From Gp6-AA40 sp964505975 (lineage in GTDB: Bacteria > Acidobacteriota > Vicinamibacteria > Vicinamibacterales > UBA2999), in the NCBI GenBank assembly GCA_964505975.1, contig CAZDLW010000004.1, positions 1 to 64,000 on the forward strand: DNA of 64,000 nucleotides. The letters run 5' to 3'. The translations under genes were made by a program, and so were the position numbers. Under the pieces are notes generated by a model that worked only from the letters and a program-made list of their open reading frames with translations, searched no databases and was not told the DNA's origin. Positions 17,589 to 25,566 of this stretch are shown in pieces. The stretch's first letter is position 1. The number at the start of each line of letters is the position of its first letter.

Positions 17589-17675
17589 TGGCAGTATCAT
17601 CGGGTCGCCTGGGTGAGACGCCGTGAACGACCGTCAACTTGACTCGTTTACAAAGATTCCGGTCGTTCAAACCCC
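17589..17675 (+). repeat. structured dispersed element, family B copy 1
   Basis: The sequence starts with GGCAGTATC, carries GTGAGACGCC, then a stem TGAACGACCG (17624-17633) with CGGTCGTTCA (17660-17669) around a loop containing ACTTGACTCGTTTACA. Copies at 35171-35330 and 55805-55975 keep the CAGTATC, GAGACG and ACTTGACTC boxes but use different, still complementary, stem bases. Confidence 0.65.
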
Positions 17676-17782
17676 CTCGCCTGCCCGATCGAGCTGCGGG
17701 CACACGTGTGTGAGGCGATCACACAGACTCCGGTACGACGCGTGGGATTACCGCCAGCAAGCGTATGCGGTCCGCTTACGAG

Positions 17783-18574
17783 CTACTTGATCAGCGCCCG
17801 TTCCAGCCGCTGCATGGCAATCGTCAGGGCCACGGCACCGACCACCACCAGGTAGCCGATGTGCAGCACGATGGTCCAGTCCACGCGACCAGTAGTGAGC
17901 TGCCGCAGCAGCTCCACGCCGTGGTAGAGCGGCACGATCTGGACGACCCACTGCAGGATCTCCGGAAACCGTGTAATAGGGAAGAACGTGCCACTGAACA
18001 GGAACATCGGCAGCACGCCCAGCCCCATGACCGTATCGAAGTCCTCGATGCGCCGGGCAAAGCTGGTGATGCAGAGGGCCACCGCTGAGAATGCCGCGGC
18101 GACGAGCACGGCGGCGGGCAGTGCAAGCAGTCCCCAGGCTGACAGAATCATCGGCGAGCCCATGACGGCGCCGACGGCCAGCACCACGACGAGAAAGACC
18201 GCCGCGTACAGGGAGCCTCGTGTCAATGCCCACAGCATCTCACCGAACGCGACATCGGGTACCCGCATCGGTGTCGCGAGAATGCCGTCATAGGTCTTCT
18301 GGAAGTGCAGCTTGAAGAAGATGTTGAAGAATCCGTCGCTGATTGCCCCGTTCATGCAGCTTGCCGCGAGCAACCCCGGCGCCACGAACGCGCTGTAGGC
18401 GATGCCATCGATGTCCGGCACCAGCGAACCGAGCCCTAGCCCGATGCCCAGCAGGTAGAAGACAGGCTCGAAGAAGCCTGAGACGACCACCATCCAGGAG
18501 TGCTTGTAGACGGCGAGATTGCGCTGCACCATGCGGCTGGACCGCCGCAGCGACGGAAGCACGATGGTAGTCAT
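17783..18574 (-). CDS. ABC-2 type transporter permease (NodJ-like)
   Basis: This 263-residue membrane protein has about six transmembrane segments and the ABC2_membrane/NodJ pattern: NLAVYKHSWMVVVSGFFEPVFYLLGIGLGLG at the N-terminus, FVAPGLLAASCMNGA, KTYDGILATPMRV and PLYHGVELLRQL near the end. Its ATG overlaps the stop of the upstream permease by four bases (ATGA). With the second permease and the ATPase it forms a three-gene, translationally coupled exporter operon. NodIJ-type systems export lipo-oligosaccharides or drugs; the substrate here is unknown. Confidence 0.93.
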   Translation of the reverse strand: MTTIVLPSLRRSSRMVQRNLAVYKHSWMVVVSGFFEPVFYLLGIGLGLGSLVPDIDGIAYSAFVAPGLLAASCMNGAISDGFFNIFFKLHFQKTYDGILATPMRVPDVAFGEMLWALTRGSLYAAVFLVVVLAVGAVMGSPMILSAWGLLALPAAVLVAAAFSAVALCITSFARRIEDFDTVMGLGVLPMFLFSGTFFPITRFPEILQWVVQIVPLYHGVELLRQLTTGRVDWTIVLHIGYLVVVGAVALTIAMQRLERALIK

Positions 18575-19356
18575 CGACGCAGCTTTCGCGCGAAGGTGAC
18601 TCGTGCGGCGGCCGTTCCTCCCGCGAGCATCACGGCCAGGTACGTCACGTGGATTGCCGCTGTAGACGGTCCGATCGTGCCGAGCACGAGCCCTCGCACG
18701 AGCTCGACGCCATGAAACAGCGGCGTGCACCAGGCGACAACCTGGAGAGGCTCCGGCAGCCGGGCAATCGGAAAGAAGACGCCGGAGAAGAGAAACAGGG
18801 GCGTAATGACGAATCGAAACAGAATATTGAAGTTGCTCGAGCTCTCGAGAGTCGCCGCATACGCGAGGATCGGCGCGCTGAAGGCCAGTCCGGTGAGAAC
18901 AGCGCCTGGAACGGCGAGCACCACGAACACCGATTGCGGGACACCGAAGGCAACGAGCACGATGGTGAAGGCCACGGCCACCATCGACAACCGCACGCCG
19001 ATCCAGAGCAGTTCACCGGCAACCACATCCACCACGCGCATGGGCGTGGCGAGGATGGCCTCGTAATTGCGCCGCCAGGTGATCTTGCCCATGATGGGGA
19101 AGCTCGATTCGAACGTTGCTGTCTGCATGCACGTCGCCGCGAGCAGCCCGGGGGCGATGAAGTGCAGGTACGAGACCTGACCAGGGAGCGCGGCGCCGTC
19201 GGCGTCGATGAGACCTCCGAGGCCGAGACCCATAGCCAGCAGGAAGAGCAGCGGCTGCAGGAAGCTCGTGAAGATGGAGCCCCGCCACACGCGGCTGTAC
19301 ACGAGCGCGTTGCGCTGGGCCATGCGCACGGCTCCGGTGGCGACTCCCCGCGTCAT
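18571..19356 (-). CDS. ABC-2 type transporter permease (NodJ-like), second subunit
   Basis: This 261-residue paralogue of the neighbouring permease shares LQPLLFLLAMGLGLGG, HFIAPGLLAATCMQTA, RRNYEAILATPMRVVDVV and TPLFHGVELVRGL. Two different permeases imply a heterodimeric channel. The start at MTRGVATG overlaps the ATPase stop by four bases (ATGA), and its own stop overlaps the next start, so expression is tightly coupled. The first residues include the GAVRMAQRNALVYSR segment typical of the family. Confidence 0.93.
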   Translation of the reverse strand: MTRGVATGAVRMAQRNALVYSRVWRGSIFTSFLQPLLFLLAMGLGLGGLIDADGAALPGQVSYLHFIAPGLLAATCMQTATFESSFPIMGKITWRRNYEAILATPMRVVDVVAGELLWIGVRLSMVAVAFTIVLVAFGVPQSVFVVLAVPGAVLTGLAFSAPILAYAATLESSSNFNILFRFVITPLFLFSGVFFPIARLPEPLQVVAWCTPLFHGVELVRGLVLGTIGPSTAAIHVTYLAVMLAGGTAAARVTFARKLRR

Positions 19357-20273
19357 TCGACCAAGGTGCGGCCGGTGAGCCGCAGGAAGACGTCCTCCAG
19401 CGTCGAGCGCCGCACGAGCGCGCTCTCGGGCACGATGCCGCGCGCGCGGACTTGTTCGAGCGCCCATTCACCGTCCGCGGTGTACAGGAGCAGACGATCG
19501 GGCAATGTTTCGATGCGGTCGGCCAGCCCCGTGAGCCGGCCGTCGAGGCCCGCACGCATCTCGTCCCGGCAGCGCAGTTCCAGCACCTCCCGAGTCGCGT
19601 ACTGATCGATGAGGTCGGTGGGCGACCCCTGCGCCACGATGCGCGCCTTGTCCATCACCACCAGGCGGTCGCACAGCTGCTCGGCTTCGTCCATGTAGTG
19701 CGTGGTGAGCAGCAGGGTGACGCCGCGCCGTTTGAGCTGGTACAGCCGCTCCCAGATCGCATGACGCGCCTGTGGATCGAGCCCGGTGGTCGGCTCGTCG
19801 AGCAGCATCAGATCGGGCTCGTTGACGAGCGCACGGGCAATCGTCAGGCGGCGCTTCATGCCTCCCGACAACGGTTCCACCGGGGAGTCGGCGCGCTCGG
19901 CGAGCTGCACGAACTCGAGCAGCTCTTTCGCACGGCGCCGAGCGGTCTCGCCGGGAATGTCGAAGTACCGGGCGTACATCAACAGGTTCTCACGCACGGT
20001 GAGCTCCGTATCGAGGTTGTCCAGCTGCGGCACGACTCCCAGACGCGCCTTGATCGCGCTCGCCTGCGTCCCCGGATCCAGACCCATGACCCGCAGCTCC
20101 CCCGAGGTGACCGGCGACGCGCATCCGATCATCCGCATCGTGGAGGTCTTGCCGGCGCCGTTGGGTCCGAGGAAGCCGAATGCCTCGCCTGCTTCGACTT
20201 CGAAGTCGATGCCATCGACGGCCACGAAATCGGCAAACCGCTTGGTCAGGCGACGGGCGTAGATCAGGGACAT
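19353..20273 (-). CDS. ABC transporter ATPase (NodI/DrrA-like)
   Basis: This 306-residue ATPase has Walker A GPNGAGKTSTMRMI, Q-loop VVPQLDNLDTELTV, signature LSGGMKRRLTIARAL, Walker B LMLLDEPTTGLDPQARH and the H-loop TTHYMDEAEQLCDR, followed by a C-terminal extension of about 80 residues as in NodI and DrrA. The start MSLIYARRLTKRF is chosen because upstream sequence is repeat-derived. It is the first gene of the exporter operon. Confidence 0.94.
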   Translation of the reverse strand: MSLIYARRLTKRFADFVAVDGIDFEVEAGEAFGFLGPNGAGKTSTMRMIGCASPVTSGELRVMGLDPGTQASAIKARLGVVPQLDNLDTELTVRENLLMYARYFDIPGETARRRAKELLEFVQLAERADSPVEPLSGGMKRRLTIARALVNEPDLMLLDEPTTGLDPQARHAIWERLYQLKRRGVTLLLTTHYMDEAEQLCDRLVVMDKARIVAQGSPTDLIDQYATREVLELRCRDEMRAGLDGRLTGLADRIETLPDRLLLYTADGEWALEQVRARGIVPESALVRRSTLEDVFLRLTGRTLVE

Positions 20274-20291
20274 TGCAACGAGCGGCCGGGA

Positions 20292-20449
20292 ACGCGCCAG
20301 AGCCGGCTGAGGCCGGCCCCCACGCGGCCCGGAACACGACATCGAACTCCTTACACGCGACCGCATGCGGTTCCAGCCGCGCGGAGCACGCCAGGGTCGG
20401 CGCAAGCCGGCCCCCCGACTGAGGTCAACCATCGTTCGTACGTGGGGCC
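20292..20449. repeat. palindromic dispersed elements, family D copies
   Basis: Two adjacent units carry AGCCGGCTGAGGCCGGCCCCC (about 20300) and GCGCAAGCCGGCCCCC followed by CGACTG and CGTTCGTACGTGGGGCC (20402-20449). The second closely parallels 7891-7944. The 310-bp gap between the ABC ATPase and the DUF5916 gene is divergent, and no other gene is evident in it. Confidence 0.5.
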
Positions 20450-20583
20450 ACCTTCCGCCTCCGCATGAAGCTCCGGCGGACAGCCGTAGCCGCGGCTATG
20501 GCGGTCAGGTGGCCCACGGAGCCCCGTGGCTGGTTGTACCACCTGGGAGACGCGAAGTCGACCGGGAGAGTACACTTGGCCTG

Positions 20584-22881
20584 GTGATCCGGCGCCTCTT
20601 TTGGCTCGTCGTCTTCGTCACGGTCGTCGTTCGGGTCGTCGAGGCCGCCCAGGCACCTCCACCAGACGTCGCGGCCGCCAGTGACGCCGCGATAGCGCTC
20701 GCCATTCCCTTCGCATTCGATGGTCCCCCGCCACCGGTGCCGCCGGAGGTGATGACGCGGGACGCCAGCGGGCGCGTCACGGTTCGCGCCGTTCGTCTGA
20801 CAACACCCATCCGGCTCGATGGACGTCTCGACGAAGAGGTCTACGGACTCGTGCCGCCCATTACCGACTTCATCCAGCAGGAGCCGCTCGAGGGCGCCCC
20901 TGCCACCGAAAAAACCGAGGCCTGGATCTTCTTCGACGACAGTTCGCTCTATATCTCGTTCCGGCTGTGGGAGAGCAATCCGGAATCGCTCGTCGCCAAC
21001 GAGATGCGGCGCGACAGCAACAACATCTTTCAGAACGATCACGTCGCGTTCATCCTGGACACTTTCTACGACCGGCGCAACAGCGTGGAGTTTGCCATCA
21101 ATCCGCTTGGCGGCCGATGGGACGGGCAGATCACCAACGAGCGGAATGCGAGCGCGGACTGGAATCCCATCTGGGACGTGAAGGTGGGCCGCTTCGAGCA
21201 GGGATGGACCGTCGAGGCCGTCATCCCCTTCAAGTCGCTTCGCTACCGGCCCGGACGCGCGCAGATCTGGGGTTTCAACGCCCGCCGCATCAACCGGGGC
21301 AAGAACGAAACCTCGTTCCTCACCCGCGTGCCGCGCGCGGCTGGACAGCGTGCGTTGTTCCAGGCGTCACTGGCAGCCACGATGGTCGGGCTCGAAGCGC
21401 CCTCCGGCGCCAAGAACCTCGAGATCAAGCCGTACGCCGTGTCGGGGCTCGCCACGGACGTCGCGGCGGTTCCGCAGATTTCGAACCGGTTTTCGCGGCA
21501 GGTCGGCGTGGACGTCAAGTACGGGGTGACACAGAGCCTGACGGCCGACTTCACCTACAACACGGACTTCGCGCAGGTCGAGGCCGACGAGCAGCAGGTG
21601 AATCTCACGAGGTTCAGCCTCTTCTTCCCCGAGAAGCGGGAGTTCTTTCTCGAGAACCAGGGCTTGTTCGGGTTCGGCGGGGCTGGCACCAGCGCCGCTG
21701 GCGATACGCCGATTCTGTTCCACAGCCGGCGCATCGGCTTCGATCGAGGACAGGTGGTGCCCATCGAGGCGGGCGGCCGGCTCACGGGCCGTGTCGGCCG
21801 CTTCACACTCGGCGTGCTCAACATCCAGGCCGATGCGGAGTTGTCCCGCGACGTGCTGGCCACGAACTTCTCCGTCGTCCGCGTGAAGCGCGACATCCTG
21901 CGCCGCAGCAGCGTCGGCGTGATTTTCACGGGGCGTTCGGCGGTGGAGGGGGGAACAGCGAGCAATCAGGCGTACGGCGTGGACGGTACGTTTGCGTTCT
22001 TCGACAACCTCTCCATCAACAGTTATTGGGCGACCACGCGCACGGGCGGCGTCTCAGGGCGCGATACCAGCTATCGTGCCCAACTGGACTACGCCGGGGA
22101 CCGGTACGGCGTCCAGCTCGAACAGCTCAACGTCGGTGCGCACTTCCGGCCGGACGTCGGGTTCGTCCGGCGCGATGACATGCGGCGCTCCTCGGCGCAG
22201 TTCCGCTTCAGCCCGCGCCCCCGGTCGAACCGCGTCATCCGGCGCCTGTCCTGGACGGCGAGCGGCACGTACATCGAGAACGGACACAGGCGCGTGGAGA
22301 CACGCAACTGGCGCGGCGAGTTCGGCATCGAGTTCCACAACAGCGATCGGTTCACGGCCAGCTATGGTGGAGCCTTCGAGCTCCTCGATCGGCCGCTGCG
22401 CATTGTCGGTCTCACGGTCCCGGCCGGGGGGTACGACTTCGCCGACGCGTCCGTGCGGTTCGATTTCGGCCGGCAACGGCAGCTCTCGGGCAACGTCGAG
22501 CTGGAGCGGGGCACCTTCTACGGCGGTCACAAGACGACGCTGACCGTCAGCCAGGGGCGATTCAATCCAACGCCGCAGATCGCCCTCGAGCCCACGTACG
22601 CGGGCAACTGGGTCGAGATCCCCGAGGGGGTATCGCGAACGCACTTGATTGGATCGCGCGCCACCTACACGATGACGCCGACCCTGTTCGTGAGCGCCCT
22701 GCTGCAGTACAACACCGGCACGGCCTCGACATCCTCCAATGCGCGCCTCCGGTGGGAGTATCGACCGGGCAGCGAGCTGTTCATCGTCTACACGGAACAG
22801 CGGGACACGCGCGCGACACGGTTTCCGGATCTGGTCAACCGATCTTTGATCGTCAAGATCAACAGCCTGTTCCGCATCTGA
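20584..22881 (+). CDS. DUF5916 protein with CBM9-like domain
   Basis: This 765-residue exported protein starts with a clear signal peptide (IRRLFWLVVFVTVVVRVVEAA). A carbohydrate-binding family 9-like domain follows (about residues 60-220: TTPIRLDGRLDEEVYG, FFDDSSLYISFRLWE, FAINPLGGRWDGQI). The rest is the DUF5916 domain, recognised by TADFTYNTDFAQVEADEQQVNLTRF and FFPEKREFFLENQGLF, which is predicted to be beta-rich and outer-membrane associated. The protein ends LIVKINSLFRI, consistent with a barrel strand. The GTG start is chosen because it begins the signal peptide, with GGGAGAG upstream. The family is abundant in Acidobacteria and Bacteroidetes; its function is not established. Confidence 0.92.
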   Translation: MIRRLFWLVVFVTVVVRVVEAAQAPPPDVAAASDAAIALAIPFAFDGPPPPVPPEVMTRDASGRVTVRAVRLTTPIRLDGRLDEEVYGLVPPITDFIQQEPLEGAPATEKTEAWIFFDDSSLYISFRLWESNPESLVANEMRRDSNNIFQNDHVAFILDTFYDRRNSVEFAINPLGGRWDGQITNERNASADWNPIWDVKVGRFEQGWTVEAVIPFKSLRYRPGRAQIWGFNARRINRGKNETSFLTRVPRAAGQRALFQASLAATMVGLEAPSGAKNLEIKPYAVSGLATDVAAVPQISNRFSRQVGVDVKYGVTQSLTADFTYNTDFAQVEADEQQVNLTRFSLFFPEKREFFLENQGLFGFGGAGTSAAGDTPILFHSRRIGFDRGQVVPIEAGGRLTGRVGRFTLGVLNIQADAELSRDVLATNFSVVRVKRDILRRSSVGVIFTGRSAVEGGTASNQAYGVDGTFAFFDNLSINSYWATTRTGGVSGRDTSYRAQLDYAGDRYGVQLEQLNVGAHFRPDVGFVRRDDMRRSSAQFRFSPRPRSNRVIRRLSWTASGTYIENGHRRVETRNWRGEFGIEFHNSDRFTASYGGAFELLDRPLRIVGLTVPAGGYDFADASVRFDFGRQRQLSGNVELERGTFYGGHKTTLTVSQGRFNPTPQIALEPTYAGNWVEIPEGVSRTHLIGSRATYTMTPTLFVSALLQYNTGTASTSSNARLRWEYRPGSELFIVYTEQRDTRATRFPDLVNRSLIVKINSLFRI

Positions 22882-22981
22882 CGTGTCCAAGTCACGGGTG
22901 AGTGTGCCGTCGACTGGCGCAGTCGTCCGACGAGCCGTAATCGTAGTCGCGCCACAGCGTCGAGCGGCGACTGAGCCAGAT

Positions 22982-23347
22982 ATGAAACGGCGAGCAGAGA
23001 CGGCCGGCACCACTGCCGCGGATTTCAGACGCATCGCACTGGGCCTGGAGGGCGCCGAAGAAGGGTCGCACATGGGCGCAGTCGATTTTCGCGTCGGCGG
23101 CCGCATCTTCGCGACGCTCGCCTCCGTCGCCCACGGCTATGGCAATCTCATGCTGACCCCTGAACAGCAGGCCGCCTTTGTCGCGGAGATGCCCGACGTG
23201 TTCGTGCCGATCGCGGGTGGGTGGGGCCGCATGGGGATGACGCACATCGTCCTGGCCAAGGCCAGCGAGGATGTGCTCAGCGGCGCCCTGCGCACCGCCT
23301 GGCGGCTGCGCGTGGAGGCGAACCAGCCACGGGGCTCCGCCCCTTGA
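22982..23347 (+). CDS. MmcQ/YjbR family protein
   Basis: This 121-residue protein matches the MmcQ/YjbR (CyaY-like fold) family: FRRIALGLEGAEEGSHMGAVDFRVGGRIFATL, then LMLTPEQQAAFV and the C-terminal GMTHIVLAKASEDVLSGALRTAWRL. The family is DNA-binding-like in fold but has no settled function. The ATG at 22982 begins the usual N-terminus; the upstream frame is arginine-rich and probably not translated. Confidence 0.85.
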   Translation: MKRRAETAGTTAADFRRIALGLEGAEEGSHMGAVDFRVGGRIFATLASVAHGYGNLMLTPEQQAAFVAEMPDVFVPIAGGWGRMGMTHIVLAKASEDVLSGALRTAWRLRVEANQPRGSAP

Positions 23348-23377
23348 TTATTCCCGCGGAGTCCCGTGGCCGGTGGC

Positions 23378-23480
23378 CAGTATCTCTTTGCCGCGCTTCG
23401 CGCGGCTAGGACCGCGATGCGGCCGAGAGCTGTGCGCAACAACGGGTACAAAATTCTCGTTGGCGGCCGTATCGCGGTCC
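23378..23480 (+). repeat. structured dispersed element, family C copy 1
   Basis: The element begins CAGTATCTC, has a hairpin CCGCGC-TTC-GCGCGG (23391-23405), a CTA spacer, then a stem GGACCGCGATGCGGCC (23409-23424) against GGCCGTATCGCGGTCC (23465-23480) around a 40-base loop with GGGTACAAAATTCTCGTTGG. It sits between the convergent ends of the MmcQ and amidohydrolase genes. Related copies lie at 57753-57860 (reverse) and, in part, 29138-29175 and 32960-33019. The order of box, TTC hairpin and long stem is shared with family B. Confidence 0.65.
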
Positions 23481-23641
23481 ACCGAACGAAGGCTCGCCGC
23501 CAACGAAAGGGAACGGCGAAGGGACTGTGAGGCCCCTCGAGGTGGTCCCCACGCACGGTAAGCCGGGCTTCGGCCTCCGCCTTCCACTCGAGAACGGCAG
23601 CCTGCACCCAGAGGGCCGGCTGCTCACGAAGATCCAAAAAG

Positions 23642-24433
23642 TCACGGAGTGGAGGGCGTGGAGGGACGCGTCCACCCCGCGCGCAGCCCCCCCCGGTCCA
23701 CCTCCTGACCGCGCAGGTAGACGCGCGCGATCTGACGGGTATTGCTGATGTCTTCGAGTGGGTTTGCCTGCAGGACGATGAAGTCGGCACTGTTGCTTTC
23801 GGCCACCCTTCCGATCCCGTCGAGACCCAGAATTCCAGCCGATGTGCTCGTTGCCGCCACGAGTACCTGATGCGGAGCAAGACCCGCGGCCACCATGTCT
23901 GCCAGCTCCGCGTGTGCGGACCAGCCGTACGGGGCCCCAACGCCTGCGTCAGTGCCAAAGCCAATCCGGACACCGGCAGCGGCAAGCCGCACCAGGTTGC
24001 GCGCCTGAACCTCGAACAGCCTTGGCCGGGGAGGGTCGGTTTGCGATGTCTGTCGCATCTGTTCGATCTGGTCCGGTGGCAGCGTCTCGGACAATCCCTC
24101 GAGATCGGCCGATGTGCTCCTTTGCGCCACGTCGGTATAGCCGAGATGACTGTGCGCATCCACGAGGGCTGGTATCACCGTCATGCCGCGAAGATCCACG
24201 ACGGCAGCGCCATCCGGCGGCCGGACAGCGCCCCTGACGCCAATCCGCGTGAACCGCGTGCCCTCGACAATGAATGCGGAGTCTTCGACCGACGCACTTC
24301 CGTCGCCGGTGATGAGGCGTGCACCTTCGAACACCGTGACGATGGAAGATGTTTGCGACGAGCCGCCTGCAGGCTGGGAGACGCAGGCGGCGATGGCGAG
24401 GAGGACGAGAGCCAGACCAAGCCGGGAAACCAC
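23642..24433 (-). CDS. amidohydrolase lipoprotein, internally shortened
   Basis: A GTG start preceded by AGGAG gives a lipoprotein signal MVSRLGLALVLLAIAAC, then an amidohydrolase N-terminus (FEGARLITGDG) and the metal-binding HxH in VDAHSHLG. The C-terminal part has GIGFGTDAGVGAPYGWSAHAELADMVAAGL with the conserved Asp, and ESNSADFIVLQANPLEDI. The protein is only about 263 residues instead of the usual 400-450: the segment that normally carries the Lys ligand and the two metal-binding His between HSHLG and FGTDAG is largely absent, with no frameshift. It is probably a non-functional in-frame deletion product. Confidence 0.8.
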   Translation of the reverse strand: MVSRLGLALVLLAIAACVSQPAGGSSQTSSIVTVFEGARLITGDGSASVEDSAFIVEGTRFTRIGVRGAVRPPDGAAVVDLRGMTVIPALVDAHSHLGYTDVAQRSTSADLEGLSETLPPDQIEQMRQTSQTDPPRPRLFEVQARNLVRLAAAGVRIGFGTDAGVGAPYGWSAHAELADMVAAGLAPHQVLVAATSTSAGILGLDGIGRVAESNSADFIVLQANPLEDISNTRQIARVYLRGQEVDRGGLRAGWTRPSTPSTP

Positions 24434-24493
24434 CCTGGACGGCTCCTGCTTATCCGGTGTTTCTGCACACGACTCGAATGGTGTCTGCGTCGC

Positions 24494-24677
24494 CGTGCCG
24501 ATGTGCCCCTGCGTCTTGCTCCCGACGACTCGCGCGGTAAAACGCATCCTCCACCTCGCCGCCAGCGACCCGAGCTGGGTCCCGCAACCCAGCTCGGTCC
24601 TCACGCTCCGGATGCGTTTTGCCTGACTCCGTCGCGCGAGTCGTAGGTCGCGTCGCCACAAGGGGCACATCGGCACG
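24494..24677. repeat. palindromic dispersed element, family A copy 2
   Basis: This 184-bp imperfect palindrome has perfect 17-bp outer arms, CGTGCCGATGTGCCCCT at 24494-24510 and its reverse complement at 24661-24677. Inner stems are ACGACTCGCGC with GCGCGAGTCGT, GGTAAAACGCATCC with GGATGCGTTTTGCC, and CGAGCTGGGT with ACCCAGCTCG around CCCGCA. The core matches copies at 364-558 and 34871-35064, but the outer arms are unrelated in sequence to those copies. It lies upstream of the amidohydrolase start. Confidence 0.8.
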
Positions 24678-24768
24678 CCACATGTCACCAGCTGATCGGT
24701 CCGCTAAAGCAACCGAATAAGCAGAAGACGGCAGGAACGGCCGGAATCCACGCGAACACGTCGTACGG

Positions 24769-25341
24769 TCAGTCATGATAGTGAAGCTGACGGAACTGCT
24801 CCTCGTAGCGCCCGTCCGGGCGCCGAACGAAGATGCGGCACCGATCCAGGTTGCCTCCATAGACATGTAACGTGATCGATGTGCTCTCGGGACGCGCGTT
24901 CCCGAGCACATGCACGTCAATCGGCGGAATGAGGCGACCGGCCGTTCCCACGCCGACTCGCTGAGGCTCGGCCACGGGTGACAGGCGGTACGCCCCGTCC
25001 GCCTCCTGCGTGGCGTCGAACTGCGTCACCGTGATCTCGCCATCGACCACACCTTCGACGCACCACAGCCCTCCGTGGTCATGGGCCGGAGTGCACTGTC
25101 CAGGTCCCCACGTCATGACCACGGCCGTATACCGCCCCTTGGGATCCCGATGGAGAAGTCGTCGTGCGTAGGTGTCTGGCCGCGGCCGCCGATAGCGATC
25201 GGGCAGGCGAAGCGCCGCGTGGCCCAGGATGTCTTCCAGGTCCGCCTTGATGCGCGCCGTGATCTCTTCGGCCGTGGAGGCATCGACGGCTCTGTCAAGC
25301 CTGGCCACGATGTCTTCCAACCCTTGGAACGTCGTCTCCAT
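24769..25341 (-). CDS. cysteine dioxygenase family protein (thiol dioxygenase cupin)
   Basis: This 190-residue cupin-fold protein has the first metal-binding motif in PGQCTPAHDHGGLWCVEGVVDGEITV and the second in PIDVHVLGNARPESTSITLHVYGG. It fits the CDO_I/3-mercaptopropionate dioxygenase-like group, which uses Fe(II) held by three His to oxidise small thiols to sulfinates. The exact thiol cannot be told from sequence. It is cytoplasmic, with no signal peptide, and lies head-to-head (divergent) with the DASS symporter gene. Confidence 0.87.
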   Translation of the reverse strand: METTFQGLEDIVARLDRAVDASTAEEITARIKADLEDILGHAALRLPDRYRRPRPDTYARRLLHRDPKGRYTAVVMTWGPGQCTPAHDHGGLWCVEGVVDGEITVTQFDATQEADGAYRLSPVAEPQRVGVGTAGRLIPPIDVHVLGNARPESTSITLHVYGGNLDRCRIFVRRPDGRYEEQFRQLHYHD

Positions 25342-25566
25342 TCCGGCTCATCTTCTCATGAGGACGGGAGAACATGTCAGCGGCGCCGGCCCACTCGCCA
25401 CCATTCCGTCCAACGGCAAGCGAACGCTCACAGACAGGGAATCCTCGCTTGACATCACATCGTGGTGGCCCCAGCATGCACATTCGTGACTGCCGAACGG
25501 GTGCCGTTCGCAGTCACCTCCAACGACCTTTCGTCCCTGTCGAGCTCCCTGGCCTCAGGAGTATCG

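Noticed and set aside
24450..24920. Frames translating family A elements (RAGLRDPARVA-like peptides at three places)
   Set aside because: The similarity between them comes from the shared DNA repeat, not from a protein family.
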